Part shown: positions 8,559 to 15,997 of the stretch, in pieces
Numbering within the stretch: position 1 is the stretch's first letter
Layout of the letters: every line of letters begins with the position of its first letter
From: DAOUAG01 sp034432935
GTDB taxonomy: Bacteria; Chloroflexota; Dehalococcoidia; SM23-28-2; RBG-16-64-32
Length of the DNA stretch: 40,788 nucleotides
Direction of reading: 5' to 3'
Assembly (NCBI GenBank): GCA_034432935.1
Contig: DAOUBD010000032.1
Coordinates: 1-40,788 of the forward strand
Made by a program: the position numbers and the translations under genes
Notes under the pieces: generated by a model
Told to the model about the DNA's origin: nothing
Database searches by the model: none
The model's input: the letters and a program-made list of their open reading frames with translations, nothing else

Positions 8559-9425
8559 GTGCCATCAGAACCTCCCATCATCATCTCTCACATACAGGCG
8601 CGGCCCCTCCTCGAAGCCCGTCACAGAGGAGCGCACACCGTCTGGACTTCGCTGGATCTGGGTCTCTCGAAGACTCAGGTTGGCCTGGAGCCCTCGGGCA
8701 TCAAGTTGCCCGGCGGCGAAATTCTGGCCTGGAACGCCATCGAGCTGGTCGCTGGCAGCGAGGGCGCCTGCTTTCTTGTGAGGGCGGGGGAGCTGGAGAA
8801 GGTGCAGGCCTTCTCTGACCTGACGGGGCGGGCCTATAGCCTCTACCCCACCAAGTCGGCGCCAACCTTGCTGGTGTCCGGCATCCCGATGCACCGGATC
8901 AAAGGGACAGACCCCCGAACGGACACCCTGGCCAAGATCAGGGCCGCGGGACCCGTCCACGGCCGGGTGCTGGACACGGCCACCGGCCTCGGCTATACGG
9001 CCATCGAGGCCGCCAAGACCGCCGCCGCAGTCGTGACGGTGGAGCTGGACCCTGCGGTACTGGAGATCGCTCGGCTCAACCCCTGGTCCCAAGGCCTTTT
9101 TGGCAACCCCAAGATCCACCAAATCCTGGGCGACGCCTTTGACGTGGTTCAGGGATTCCGGGACGCCAGCTTCGACATCGTCATCCACGACCCCCCTTAC
9201 TTGGCCCTGGCCGGGGAGTTGTATTCACTGGAGTTCTACCGCCAATTGCACCGGGTGCTGAAGCCGGGCGGACGCCTCTTCCATTACGTGGGCGACCCCG
9301 ACAGCAAGACCGGCTCCAGCGCCACCCGCGGCGTCCTGCGCCGCTTGGCCGAGGCCAGCTTCGAACGCGCCGTCCGGCGGCCCGAGGCCTTCGGTGTCGT
9401 GGCCTACAAGGGACGCCAGGCTTAG
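8559..9425 (+). CDS. SAM-dependent methyltransferase, archaeal-type (COG2521-like)
   Basis: This 288-residue protein has an N-terminal RNA- or substrate-binding-like segment and a C-terminal Rossmann methyltransferase domain. Motif I is LDTATGLGYTAIEAA (about 147-161), the acidic strand-2 motif is VTVELDP, and motif IV is the DPPY tetrapeptide in VIHDPPYLALA. DPPY marks enzymes that methylate exocyclic amino groups of DNA, RNA or protein Gln. The overall pattern resembles the COG2521 'predicted archaeal methyltransferase' group; I cannot confirm this without a search. The GTG at 8559 is the start; its ribosome binding site is weak. The gene is divergent from the neighbouring hydrolase, with a 37-base gap. 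Confidence 0.75.
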   Translation: MPSEPPIIISHIQARPLLEARHRGAHTVWTSLDLGLSKTQVGLEPSGIKLPGGEILAWNAIELVAGSEGACFLVRAGELEKVQAFSDLTGRAYSLYPTKSAPTLLVSGIPMHRIKGTDPRTDTLAKIRAAGPVHGRVLDTATGLGYTAIEAAKTAAAVVTVELDPAVLEIARLNPWSQGLFGNPKIHQILGDAFDVVQGFRDASFDIVIHDPPYLALAGELYSLEFYRQLHRVLKPGGRLFHYVGDPDSKTGSSATRGVLRRLAEASFERAVRRPEAFGVVAYKGRQA

Positions 9426-9434
9426 CGCGCCACC

Positions 9435-10226
9435 CTACGCAGGGCGCACTGCCGCCAGGTTGAGGCGCACGTAGTCGGCCGTGAAGGGCGGGCCGTAGCG
9501 GGCCAAGTACGCTGCCACCACATCCCGCACATACGCGTCGCCCATGCCTTGGGGGAGGAGGGCAACATGGTCGCGCAGGATGATGGTGCGCAGGTAGAGG
9601 GCGGCGTCGTCCGGCGAACCGAAGGCCACCGGCGCTTCGAAGGTCCAGGCACGCACCTCGCGCCAGCCGGCGCGCTCCATGGCCGCCTTGGCCTCCTCAG
9701 GCGAGCGGTACTTCTTGCCGTCCCGGTAATTCCCCAGGTAGGCGGCATAGGGCTGCCGGCCCAGCACCTCCTTTACCGCGGTCATCAGCGAGGCGAAGAT
9801 GCGGCCGCCGCCGCACTGGGCCCGCAGGCGCCCCCCTGGCTTGGTAGCGCGAAGAAGAGAGCCGAAGAGACCGTCGTCGTCGTGTATCCAGTGGAAGACA
9901 GCGTTGGAGAAGACGGCATCTACCGGTTCCGGCAAGTGAAAGTCCGTAAGATCCGCCTGGATCGGGACGACGTTGGTGATCCCCTTCTCGCGGAGCGTCG
10001 CCGTGAGCTTGGCGATCATCTCGGGCGAGGAGTCCACCGCGTAGATCTTGCCCTTGGGCAGCCGCTCCAGGAGGTCCAGAGTCACCTGGCCCGATCCGCA
10101 GCCGGCGTCCAGCACCGTCTCATCCCCCCGCAGGTCGAGGTCAGCGATGACCTCTCGCGCCCAGGCGCGCATGGGCGTGCCGATGCGGTCGTAGACCTCG
10201 GCGTCCCAGTGGGTGTGTGAGGCCAT
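9435..10226 (-). CDS. Class I SAM methyltransferase, trans-aconitate methyltransferase-like
   Basis: The 263-residue protein has all motifs of a class I methyltransferase: ETVLDAGCGSGQVTLDLL (motif I), YAVDSSPEMI (motif II), VDAVFSNAVFHWIHDDDGLF and ATKPGGRLRAQCGGG. The FSNAVFHW and QCGGG elements are shared with trans-aconitate 2-methyltransferases and related small-molecule methyltransferases. The true substrate is unknown. ATG 10226 was preferred over an upstream TTG at 10244, which adds six residues without family similarity. The gene lies 26 bases downstream of the crotonase gene on the same strand and may be co-transcribed with it. Confidence 0.82.
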   Translation of the reverse strand: MASHTHWDAEVYDRIGTPMRAWAREVIADLDLRGDETVLDAGCGSGQVTLDLLERLPKGKIYAVDSSPEMIAKLTATLREKGITNVVPIQADLTDFHLPEPVDAVFSNAVFHWIHDDDGLFGSLLRATKPGGRLRAQCGGGRIFASLMTAVKEVLGRQPYAAYLGNYRDGKKYRSPEEAKAAMERAGWREVRAWTFEAPVAFGSPDDAALYLRTIILRDHVALLPQGMGDAYVRDVVAAYLARYGPPFTADYVRLNLAAVRPA

Positions 10227-10252
10227 CGTTCTGTCCGGCGCCAATTCTCGCC

Positions 10253-11056
10253 TCAGCGCCCCTGGAACTGGGGCGCCCTTCTCTCCATGAAGGCCTTCAC
10301 GCCCTCTACGAAATCCTGGCTGCGGAAGAGGGGCAGGAGCTGGAGGAAGACGTGGTGCACGTTGGCCTCGAAGGTCTCATCGAGGCCCAGGCGCATCATG
10401 CGTTTGGTGGCTTGCACCGCCAGCGGCGCATTGGAGGCGATCTCGGCCGCCATCTCCCGGGCAGCGGGCATCAACCGGTCCGGCTCCACCACGTGGTTGA
10501 CGAGGCCCATCTCCAGCGCCTCCTCGGCGCTCAGGGTCAAGCCTCGGAAGGCGATCTCAGCCGCCTTGGCCCACCCGATGAGCCTGGGCAGCAGCCAGGC
10601 GCCGCCGCTCTCCGGCAGGATCCCGCGCCTGGTGAACACCGCGGCGAGCTTAGCCTCTGTAGAGGCGATGCGGATGTCACAGCCCAGGGCCAGGTCCATC
10701 CCGTAGCCAGCGGCGGGGCCGTTGAGGGCGCAGATGACGGGCTTATCGGTGTTGTGAAGCACGATGGGCGGCGCGCCGGCCAGATCGAAGCGGGCGGTAG
10801 CCAGGTCGCCCCCGCCAGCGGAGCCTATTCCGGTGCCTGCCGCCAAGTCCTTCAGATCAAGCCCAGCGCAGAAGCCGCGGCCTGCGCCAGTCAGGATGAT
10901 GACCCTAACATCGCGGTCCAGATCAGCCTCCCGCAGTGCCCTACTAAGGGAATCCAGCATGGCAAAGGAGATGGCGTTCAGGCGCTCTGGCCGGTTCAGC
11001 GTGATGGTCGCGACGCCGCCACTGGACTCGTACAACAGGTCTTGATACGCGGACAT
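10253..11056 (-). CDS. Enoyl-CoA hydratase/isomerase family protein (PaaG-like)
   Basis: This 267-residue protein is a crotonase-fold acyl-CoA enzyme. It has the oxyanion-hole loop GRGFCAGLDLKDL, the second loop NGPAAGYGMDLALGCDIRIA, and the active-site segment RRGILPESGGAWLLPRLIG. The first hydratase glutamate is replaced (the aligned position is Phe in VFTRRG), while an acidic residue is present in LPESGG, as in PaaG-type isomerases where this position carries the catalytic Asp. An isomerase role on a CoA ester is therefore more likely than a simple hydratase. The start is well supported by AAGGAGG 6 bases upstream. A following methyltransferase may share the transcript. Confidence 0.87.
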   Translation of the reverse strand: MSAYQDLLYESSGGVATITLNRPERLNAISFAMLDSLSRALREADLDRDVRVIILTGAGRGFCAGLDLKDLAAGTGIGSAGGGDLATARFDLAGAPPIVLHNTDKPVICALNGPAAGYGMDLALGCDIRIASTEAKLAAVFTRRGILPESGGAWLLPRLIGWAKAAEIAFRGLTLSAEEALEMGLVNHVVEPDRLMPAAREMAAEIASNAPLAVQATKRMMRLGLDETFEANVHHVFLQLLPLFRSQDFVEGVKAFMERRAPQFQGR

Positions 11057-11250
11057 GAGGCCTCCTTGCTCAGGACGTGGTTCAAGGTTACAGCAGAACG
11101 GGAGCGAGAGGAAACTTTCCCGCCGAAGGGCATAACCCGTCTATTGCCACCCTTCCCACGCCAGGCGTAATCTGGACTCAGCGGGCAGCGAAACCGGAAG
11201 TTGCCGCCCGTCGTTTACGGGTAGGACGACCTTCATCCCTGGAGCCGCCC

Positions 11251-12201
11251 TTGGACGCCAGAGAGACCGCCCAGCGCCTCGTCGATAACGTCGAACGCGT
11301 CATCATAGGCAAGCGCCGGCAGATCGAGCTGGCGGTCATGACCCTGATGTGTGGCGGCCACCTGCTTATCGAGGACGTGCCCGGTGTGGGCAAGACCATG
11401 CTGGCCCGGAGCCTGGCCCGCTCCAGCGGTTGTAGCTTCTCCCGCATCCAGTTCACGCCCGACCTCTTGCCCACCGACGTCACGGGGGTCTCTGTCTACA
11501 ACCAGCGGACGGGGGACTTCGAGTTCCGGCCGGGCCCAGTACTCTCCCAAATCGTATTGGCAGACGAGATCAACCGGGCGACGCCGAAGGCCCAATCGGC
11601 CTTACTGGAAGCGATGGAGGAGCGACAGGTGACGGTGGATGGGATTACCCACCGGACGCCGGAGCCCTTCATGGTGATGGCCACCCAGAACCCCATCGAA
11701 TACGAGGGGACGTTCCCTTTGCCCGAGGCCCAGCTTGACCGTTTTCTCATCCGGCTGGAGCTCGGCTATCCCTCGCCCCAGGACGAACGAGTCATGATGC
11801 AGCGCCAGATCCACGGGCACCCCGTGGGCGAGTTGGCACAGGTCTGCGACGCCAGCGACATCCTGGCCCTCCAAGCTGCCGTACGGGAGGTATACGTCGA
11901 TACGCTGATCCAGCAGTACGTGGTGGGCATCGTGGAGGGCACCCGCAGGCACGATGCCGTGTACCTGGGCGCCTCCCCTAGGGGCTCCCTGGCGCTGCAA
12001 AGGCTAGGCCAGGCTCGGGCCCTCATGGATGGCCGCGATTACGTGCTCCCCGATGACATCAAAGCGCTGGCCTATCCCGCCCTAGGCCATCGGATTATCC
12101 TCAAAGCCCAGGCCCGCGTACAAGGCCTGACGCCGGCGGCCGTTATCGGCGACTGCCTCCAGCGCCTGCCGGTGCCGGGCGTCCGCGCCAGGGGTGCTTA
12201 G
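11251..12201 (+). CDS. MoxR-family AAA+ ATPase
   Basis: The protein has Walker A (EDVPGVGKTMLARSLA), Walker B (IVLADEINRATPKAQSALLEA), the MoxR signature EGTFPLPEAQLDRFLIRLELGYP (its first 20 residues are the key part), sensor and C-terminal lid regions ending near residue 316. MoxR ATPases act as chaperone-like maturation factors and nearly always sit next to DUF58 and transglutaminase-like genes, as here. The frame is open further upstream to 11077, but that extension has no family similarity; a TTG at 11251 with GGAG about 8 bases before it gives the usual family length of about 316 residues. It starts a three-gene operon with 9-base and 1-base gaps. Confidence 0.88.
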   Translation: MDARETAQRLVDNVERVIIGKRRQIELAVMTLMCGGHLLIEDVPGVGKTMLARSLARSSGCSFSRIQFTPDLLPTDVTGVSVYNQRTGDFEFRPGPVLSQIVLADEINRATPKAQSALLEAMEERQVTVDGITHRTPEPFMVMATQNPIEYEGTFPLPEAQLDRFLIRLELGYPSPQDERVMMQRQIHGHPVGELAQVCDASDILALQAAVREVYVDTLIQQYVVGIVEGTRRHDAVYLGASPRGSLALQRLGQARALMDGRDYVLPDDIKALAYPALGHRIILKAQARVQGLTPAAVIGDCLQRLPVPGVRARGA

Positions 12202-12210
12202 GAGGCGCGC

Positions 12211-13536
12211 GTGTCCGCAGGTTTCCTGCTGAAGGCGCCCCTCTTGCCGGCCCGGCTCGGCTTCCGGCTGCTGCGCTGGCTGGGTCGCCTGGCCTACCGC
12301 AATCAGAACCTTCTTCTGGTCTTAACGGCGCTGGCCACGATGTCTGTCATGGCATCCATCAGCGGCTACTGGCTGTTCTACCGGGCGGCCTACGTCTTGG
12401 GGGCCCTCATACCCCTCTGTTTCATCTGGGCCCGGCTGCACCTACGGGGCCTGGAGGTGAAAGTCGAACGCAGCCATGACCGCCTCCAGGTGGGCCAGGA
12501 AGCCGAGGCCAGGGTGCACCTGCGCAGCAGCAGCGCCTTTACCAAGCTGTGGCTGGAGATAGAGGACATCACCGATATGCCCGGCGGCGCCCCTCGGACC
12601 GTCATCACTTTGCCTGCCAGGGGCAGCCGCAACTGGAAGGTCAAGCTCACGTGCCGGCGACGAGGTCTCTTCACCGTCGGGCCCCTGCGCATCACAACGG
12701 GCGACCCCTTTGGGCTTTTCCGCTTGACCAGGACCTACGGCCAGGCGTCCCCTCTCCTCGTCCTGCCCCAGCCGGAGGAGCTGCCTTATTTCGCGCTACC
12801 GGCTGCCCAGCTCCCGGGCGAAGGCACGGTGCGCCAGCGCACCCACTACGTCACCCCCAACGCTGCGGGCATTCGCGAGTACTATCCCGGCGATAGTTAC
12901 AACCGTATCCACTGGCCCACTACCGCCCGCCTCGGCCGGCTGGCCGTCAAGACCTTCGAGATGGACCCCGCCAGCAACATCTGGATCGTGCTGGACCTAC
13001 AGCGGACGGTCCACGCCGGGGAGGGCGACGAGAGCAGCGAGGAGTATGGGGTTCGCATCGCGGCCTCCCTGGCCTGGCGCTCCCTGCGGGAGAACAGCAT
13101 GTTAGGACTGCTGGCATCCGGGGCGGAACCGATCGTCCTGGAGCCCGCCCGCGGTGTCCAGCAGTACGCGCGCATCCTCGAGGCCCTGGCGGTAGCACGC
13201 GCGGATGGGCGGGTCCCCTTGGAATCCGTCTTGGAGACGGAGGCCCGCCGCTTCGGCCGGCACACTACGATCATCGTTATCACGCCATCGGTCTCTGAGG
13301 GTTGGGTCTTTGCCTTGGGAGCCCTCGGCCACCAGGGGGCCCGGACGGCGTCGGTGATTTTGGACCCGGCCACCTTCGCCGCCGAGGACCGGGGACCCCT
13401 GCCCGGCCGGGCGCTGGCCGCCGCTGGCGTGACCAGCTACGTAGTGTCCTGCGGCGACGACATCGGCCTCATGCTGGGGCCTGCCGGCCTGGTGGGCGCC
13501 CAGCCACCCCAGTTGGCCGGCGTTGGGGCGAGGTGA
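12211..13536 (+). CDS. DUF58 domain membrane protein
   Basis: This 441-residue protein has two membrane segments near the N-terminus (about 30-46 and 55-74), a beta-rich middle region with VERSHDRLQVGQEAEARV, and the DUF58 core motif YPGDSYNRIHWPTTARLGRL followed by VKTFEMDPASNIWIVLDLQ, the start of a von Willebrand A-like fold. DUF58 proteins are partners of MoxR ATPases and TgpA-like proteins in a conserved, mostly uncharacterised envelope module. The GTG start is supported by AGGAGG 6 to 7 bases upstream. The stop lies 1 base before the next gene. Confidence 0.9.
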   Translation: MSAGFLLKAPLLPARLGFRLLRWLGRLAYRNQNLLLVLTALATMSVMASISGYWLFYRAAYVLGALIPLCFIWARLHLRGLEVKVERSHDRLQVGQEAEARVHLRSSSAFTKLWLEIEDITDMPGGAPRTVITLPARGSRNWKVKLTCRRRGLFTVGPLRITTGDPFGLFRLTRTYGQASPLLVLPQPEELPYFALPAAQLPGEGTVRQRTHYVTPNAAGIREYYPGDSYNRIHWPTTARLGRLAVKTFEMDPASNIWIVLDLQRTVHAGEGDESSEEYGVRIAASLAWRSLRENSMLGLLASGAEPIVLEPARGVQQYARILEALAVARADGRVPLESVLETEARRFGRHTTIIVITPSVSEGWVFALGALGHQGARTASVILDPATFAAEDRGPLPGRALAAAGVTSYVVSCGDDIGLMLGPAGLVGAQPPQLAGVGAR

Positions 13537-13537
13537 T

Positions 13538-15997
13538 ATGGCCGAGTACGAGCTCTCGCGTCCCGGCCCCCTGGCGACGGCCCCGCCAGGTCTGGCGACC
13601 CTGCGCCGCCATTTCGACCGCTATCTCGACTGGGAAGACTGGCTGACCCTGTGCCTCATGCTAGGCGCCGTTCTCAGCGTTTCGGCCACCCTGGAAGCCG
13701 GCGGCTGGAGCAGGCAAATGCCGCCCATAACCCTCATCTCCCTTATCGCCGCCGTAGCCGCCCTGGTCTTGGCCCGCTCGTCCCTTCCCGCCCCTATCGC
13801 CCTGCTCCTGGCGCTGTGCGCCGGCGCCTTGGTGGTCCTCTGGCGAACGCTGGAGATGGCTGGCCCTGGGGACATCGGCCAGCGAGCCGATAACGTTTAC
13901 TGGCGGTTCGATCAGTGGTCTCGCATCGCCTGGAACGGCGGCGTCAGCAACGACCCGTTGCCGTTCAACGTCCTGGTAATGGCCCTCACCTGGCTCGGGG
14001 TCTTCGCCGCGGGGTGGAGCATCTTCCGCTGGAACAACGCCTGGACCGGCCTCGTCCCGGGGGCCGTCACCCTGTCCCTGGACGCCGCCCTCGTCGGCGA
14101 TACGCTGACCTTCGCCGTCGTGTGCTACATCCTCTTCGGCCTGCTCTTGGTAATGCGCACGAACCTGACCTCGCGCATGCGGCGCTGGCGCCACGATAAC
14201 ACCTCCTATCCGCCCCTCATCAGCCTAACCTTCCTCAACTTTGGGATCTGGATATTGCTGACGCTCCTGGTGGGCGCCTGGATCGCCCCCACCGGCCCCT
14301 TCACGCCACCGTCACCGGTCCAGGCCCTGGCCAACCGCCTCACGAGCGCGGGCGTCCACTTTGTGCGTCTGGCGGGACCGCTCCAGACCAAGAAGATCAT
14401 TCCGGTACACGACTACACGGGCGTTCTCCCCTTCCAGGGATCCGTAAACCTGGGTGACCGCCAGGTACTAGCCGTGAAGCCCGATGACCCCCTCCTGCGG
14501 GGCCCCCTTGCCCTCCGAGGCGCCACCTACGATACCTACACGGCAGGCGGATGGGAGGCCGCAGAGCGGTCCCAGGTGGCGTTGCCCGACGACCTGCCTT
14601 CGCTGGCCAACAAGGCCATCGACGAACACAAGGCCGAGGGCGAGCTGATCTCCCTGGGAGTTGCTGTCACGGCCCGAAGCGTGGTAGGGTCCGTCCTCTT
14701 CGGCATCGGGGTACCGCTCGGATCAGACCGTCCCTTGGTGGCCGAGGTTCCCGAGTCCAGCGTCATGTCCTACCCTGCCCTGGGCCTCAGCGATGATCAA
14801 GCGATGGCCAAGGCCTCCTCGGCCGGGTTGATCCCACTGGCGATCGAGCGCGATGACGCGGGCCGGCCTTCCTCGGTGCTTGTCTTCGACCCCGCCGATG
14901 CGCCCGCCCCGGACGCCGTTGTGGTGAAGCCAACCCAGCACCTGGAGAAGGGCCAGAGCTACCGCATCACTGGGTTCGTCTCCACCGCCTCGGCCGAGGA
15001 GCTGCGCGCCGCTGGCCGCAACTACCCGGCCTGGGTGAGGGAGCGCTATCTTCAGCTCCCGGATACGCTGCCCCGGCGCGTCATCAGGTTAGCCCGCCAG
15101 TTGACACGGGGCAGCGGCAGCCCCTACGACATGGCGATAACCGTCCGGGACTTCCTGCGAACCAGGCCCGTCGACTACCAGGCCGGAGATGTTCCTCCGG
15201 GCAGGGACACGGTGGACTACTTCCTCTTCGAGCGCCAACGCGGCTACTTCGATTACCACGCTTCGGCCATGGTAGTGCTGCTGCGGGCCGCCGGCGTGCC
15301 TGCCCGTCTGGCCGTGGGCTACGTCGTCGACGAGAGCGACCGCGACTCTGGCGCCGGGTCTTACGCGGTGCGCGACAGCGATTCCTACGCCTGGGCAGAG
15401 GTCTACTTCCCCGGCTATGGCTGGATCCCTTTCAACCCCTCACCGGACCGGCCCGGGGACCTGCGGCCGACGCGCCAAGTGCCCAACGCGCCGGAGCCGG
15501 CGCCCCTTTCCGAGGCGCCGCCGCCGGAGCCCGTGGGCGCCGACCCCATATTCGATATCGTCCCCGGCGCCGGGACCAGCTCCCCGGCTCTAACCTCCGG
15601 CCAGCAGGGCGGCCGGCCGTACGCCTTGTGGGCTGTCCTGGCCACATCCGCCTTCGCGGTACTCCTCTTTGGAGCTGCGGCGGCCGGCTGGCGCCGGTCG
15701 GTAGCCCACCTTCCATACCCCCAGCAGCTCTGGGAGAAGACCGTCCGCTTAGCGGCCTGGGCGGGGTGCCCGCCCGAGGCCGGCCAGACGCCCTGGGAGT
15801 ACGCCGGGCGGCTGGAGCGGGCCTTCCGGGGCGTGCCCGGCATCCAACTCCTCGCCGAGGTCTACAACCGGTCGCGGTTCGGCCGCTACGAGCCCAGCCC
15901 GGCCGAGCGATCCGAACTGGCGCGCCTCTGGCCCCACCTCCGCGGGGCGCTGCTGGGCGGCATCCTTCGCCGCCCATGGCGACGACGACGCGGCTAG
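13538..15997 (+). CDS. TgpA-like membrane protein with degenerate transglutaminase domain
   Basis: The 819-residue protein has about six to seven membrane segments in the first 260 residues, an external region, a transglutaminase-like domain (about 525-635), a Pro-rich linker, a final membrane segment (about 690-715) and a C-terminal DUF4129-like tail. The architecture is that of TgpA-type proteins of MoxR-DUF58 operons. However, all three catalytic positions are changed: the Cys is Phe571 in RGYFDYHASAM, the His is Tyr617 in DSYAWAEVYFPGYGW, and the Asp is Asn633 in IPFNPSPD. The surrounding fold residues are well kept. The domain is probably a non-catalytic binding module. ATG 13538 follows GAGGTG, 1 base after the DUF58 stop. 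It converges with the subtilase gene; the two stops share one CTAG. Confidence 0.88.
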   Translation: MAEYELSRPGPLATAPPGLATLRRHFDRYLDWEDWLTLCLMLGAVLSVSATLEAGGWSRQMPPITLISLIAAVAALVLARSSLPAPIALLLALCAGALVVLWRTLEMAGPGDIGQRADNVYWRFDQWSRIAWNGGVSNDPLPFNVLVMALTWLGVFAAGWSIFRWNNAWTGLVPGAVTLSLDAALVGDTLTFAVVCYILFGLLLVMRTNLTSRMRRWRHDNTSYPPLISLTFLNFGIWILLTLLVGAWIAPTGPFTPPSPVQALANRLTSAGVHFVRLAGPLQTKKIIPVHDYTGVLPFQGSVNLGDRQVLAVKPDDPLLRGPLALRGATYDTYTAGGWEAAERSQVALPDDLPSLANKAIDEHKAEGELISLGVAVTARSVVGSVLFGIGVPLGSDRPLVAEVPESSVMSYPALGLSDDQAMAKASSAGLIPLAIERDDAGRPSSVLVFDPADAPAPDAVVVKPTQHLEKGQSYRITGFVSTASAEELRAAGRNYPAWVRERYLQLPDTLPRRVIRLARQLTRGSGSPYDMAITVRDFLRTRPVDYQAGDVPPGRDTVDYFLFERQRGYFDYHASAMVVLLRAAGVPARLAVGYVVDESDRDSGAGSYAVRDSDSYAWAEVYFPGYGWIPFNPSPDRPGDLRPTRQVPNAPEPAPLSEAPPPEPVGADPIFDIVPGAGTSSPALTSGQQGGRPYALWAVLATSAFAVLLFGAAAAGWRRSVAHLPYPQQLWEKTVRLAAWAGCPPEAGQTPWEYAGRLERAFRGVPGIQLLAEVYNRSRFGRYEPSPAERSELARLWPHLRGALLGGILRRPWRRRRG

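Noticed and set aside
15248..15436. Frameshift or sequencing error explaining the lost transglutaminase triad
   Set aside because: The three changes are separate codon substitutions in one intact frame with flanking motifs preserved, so a single error cannot explain them.
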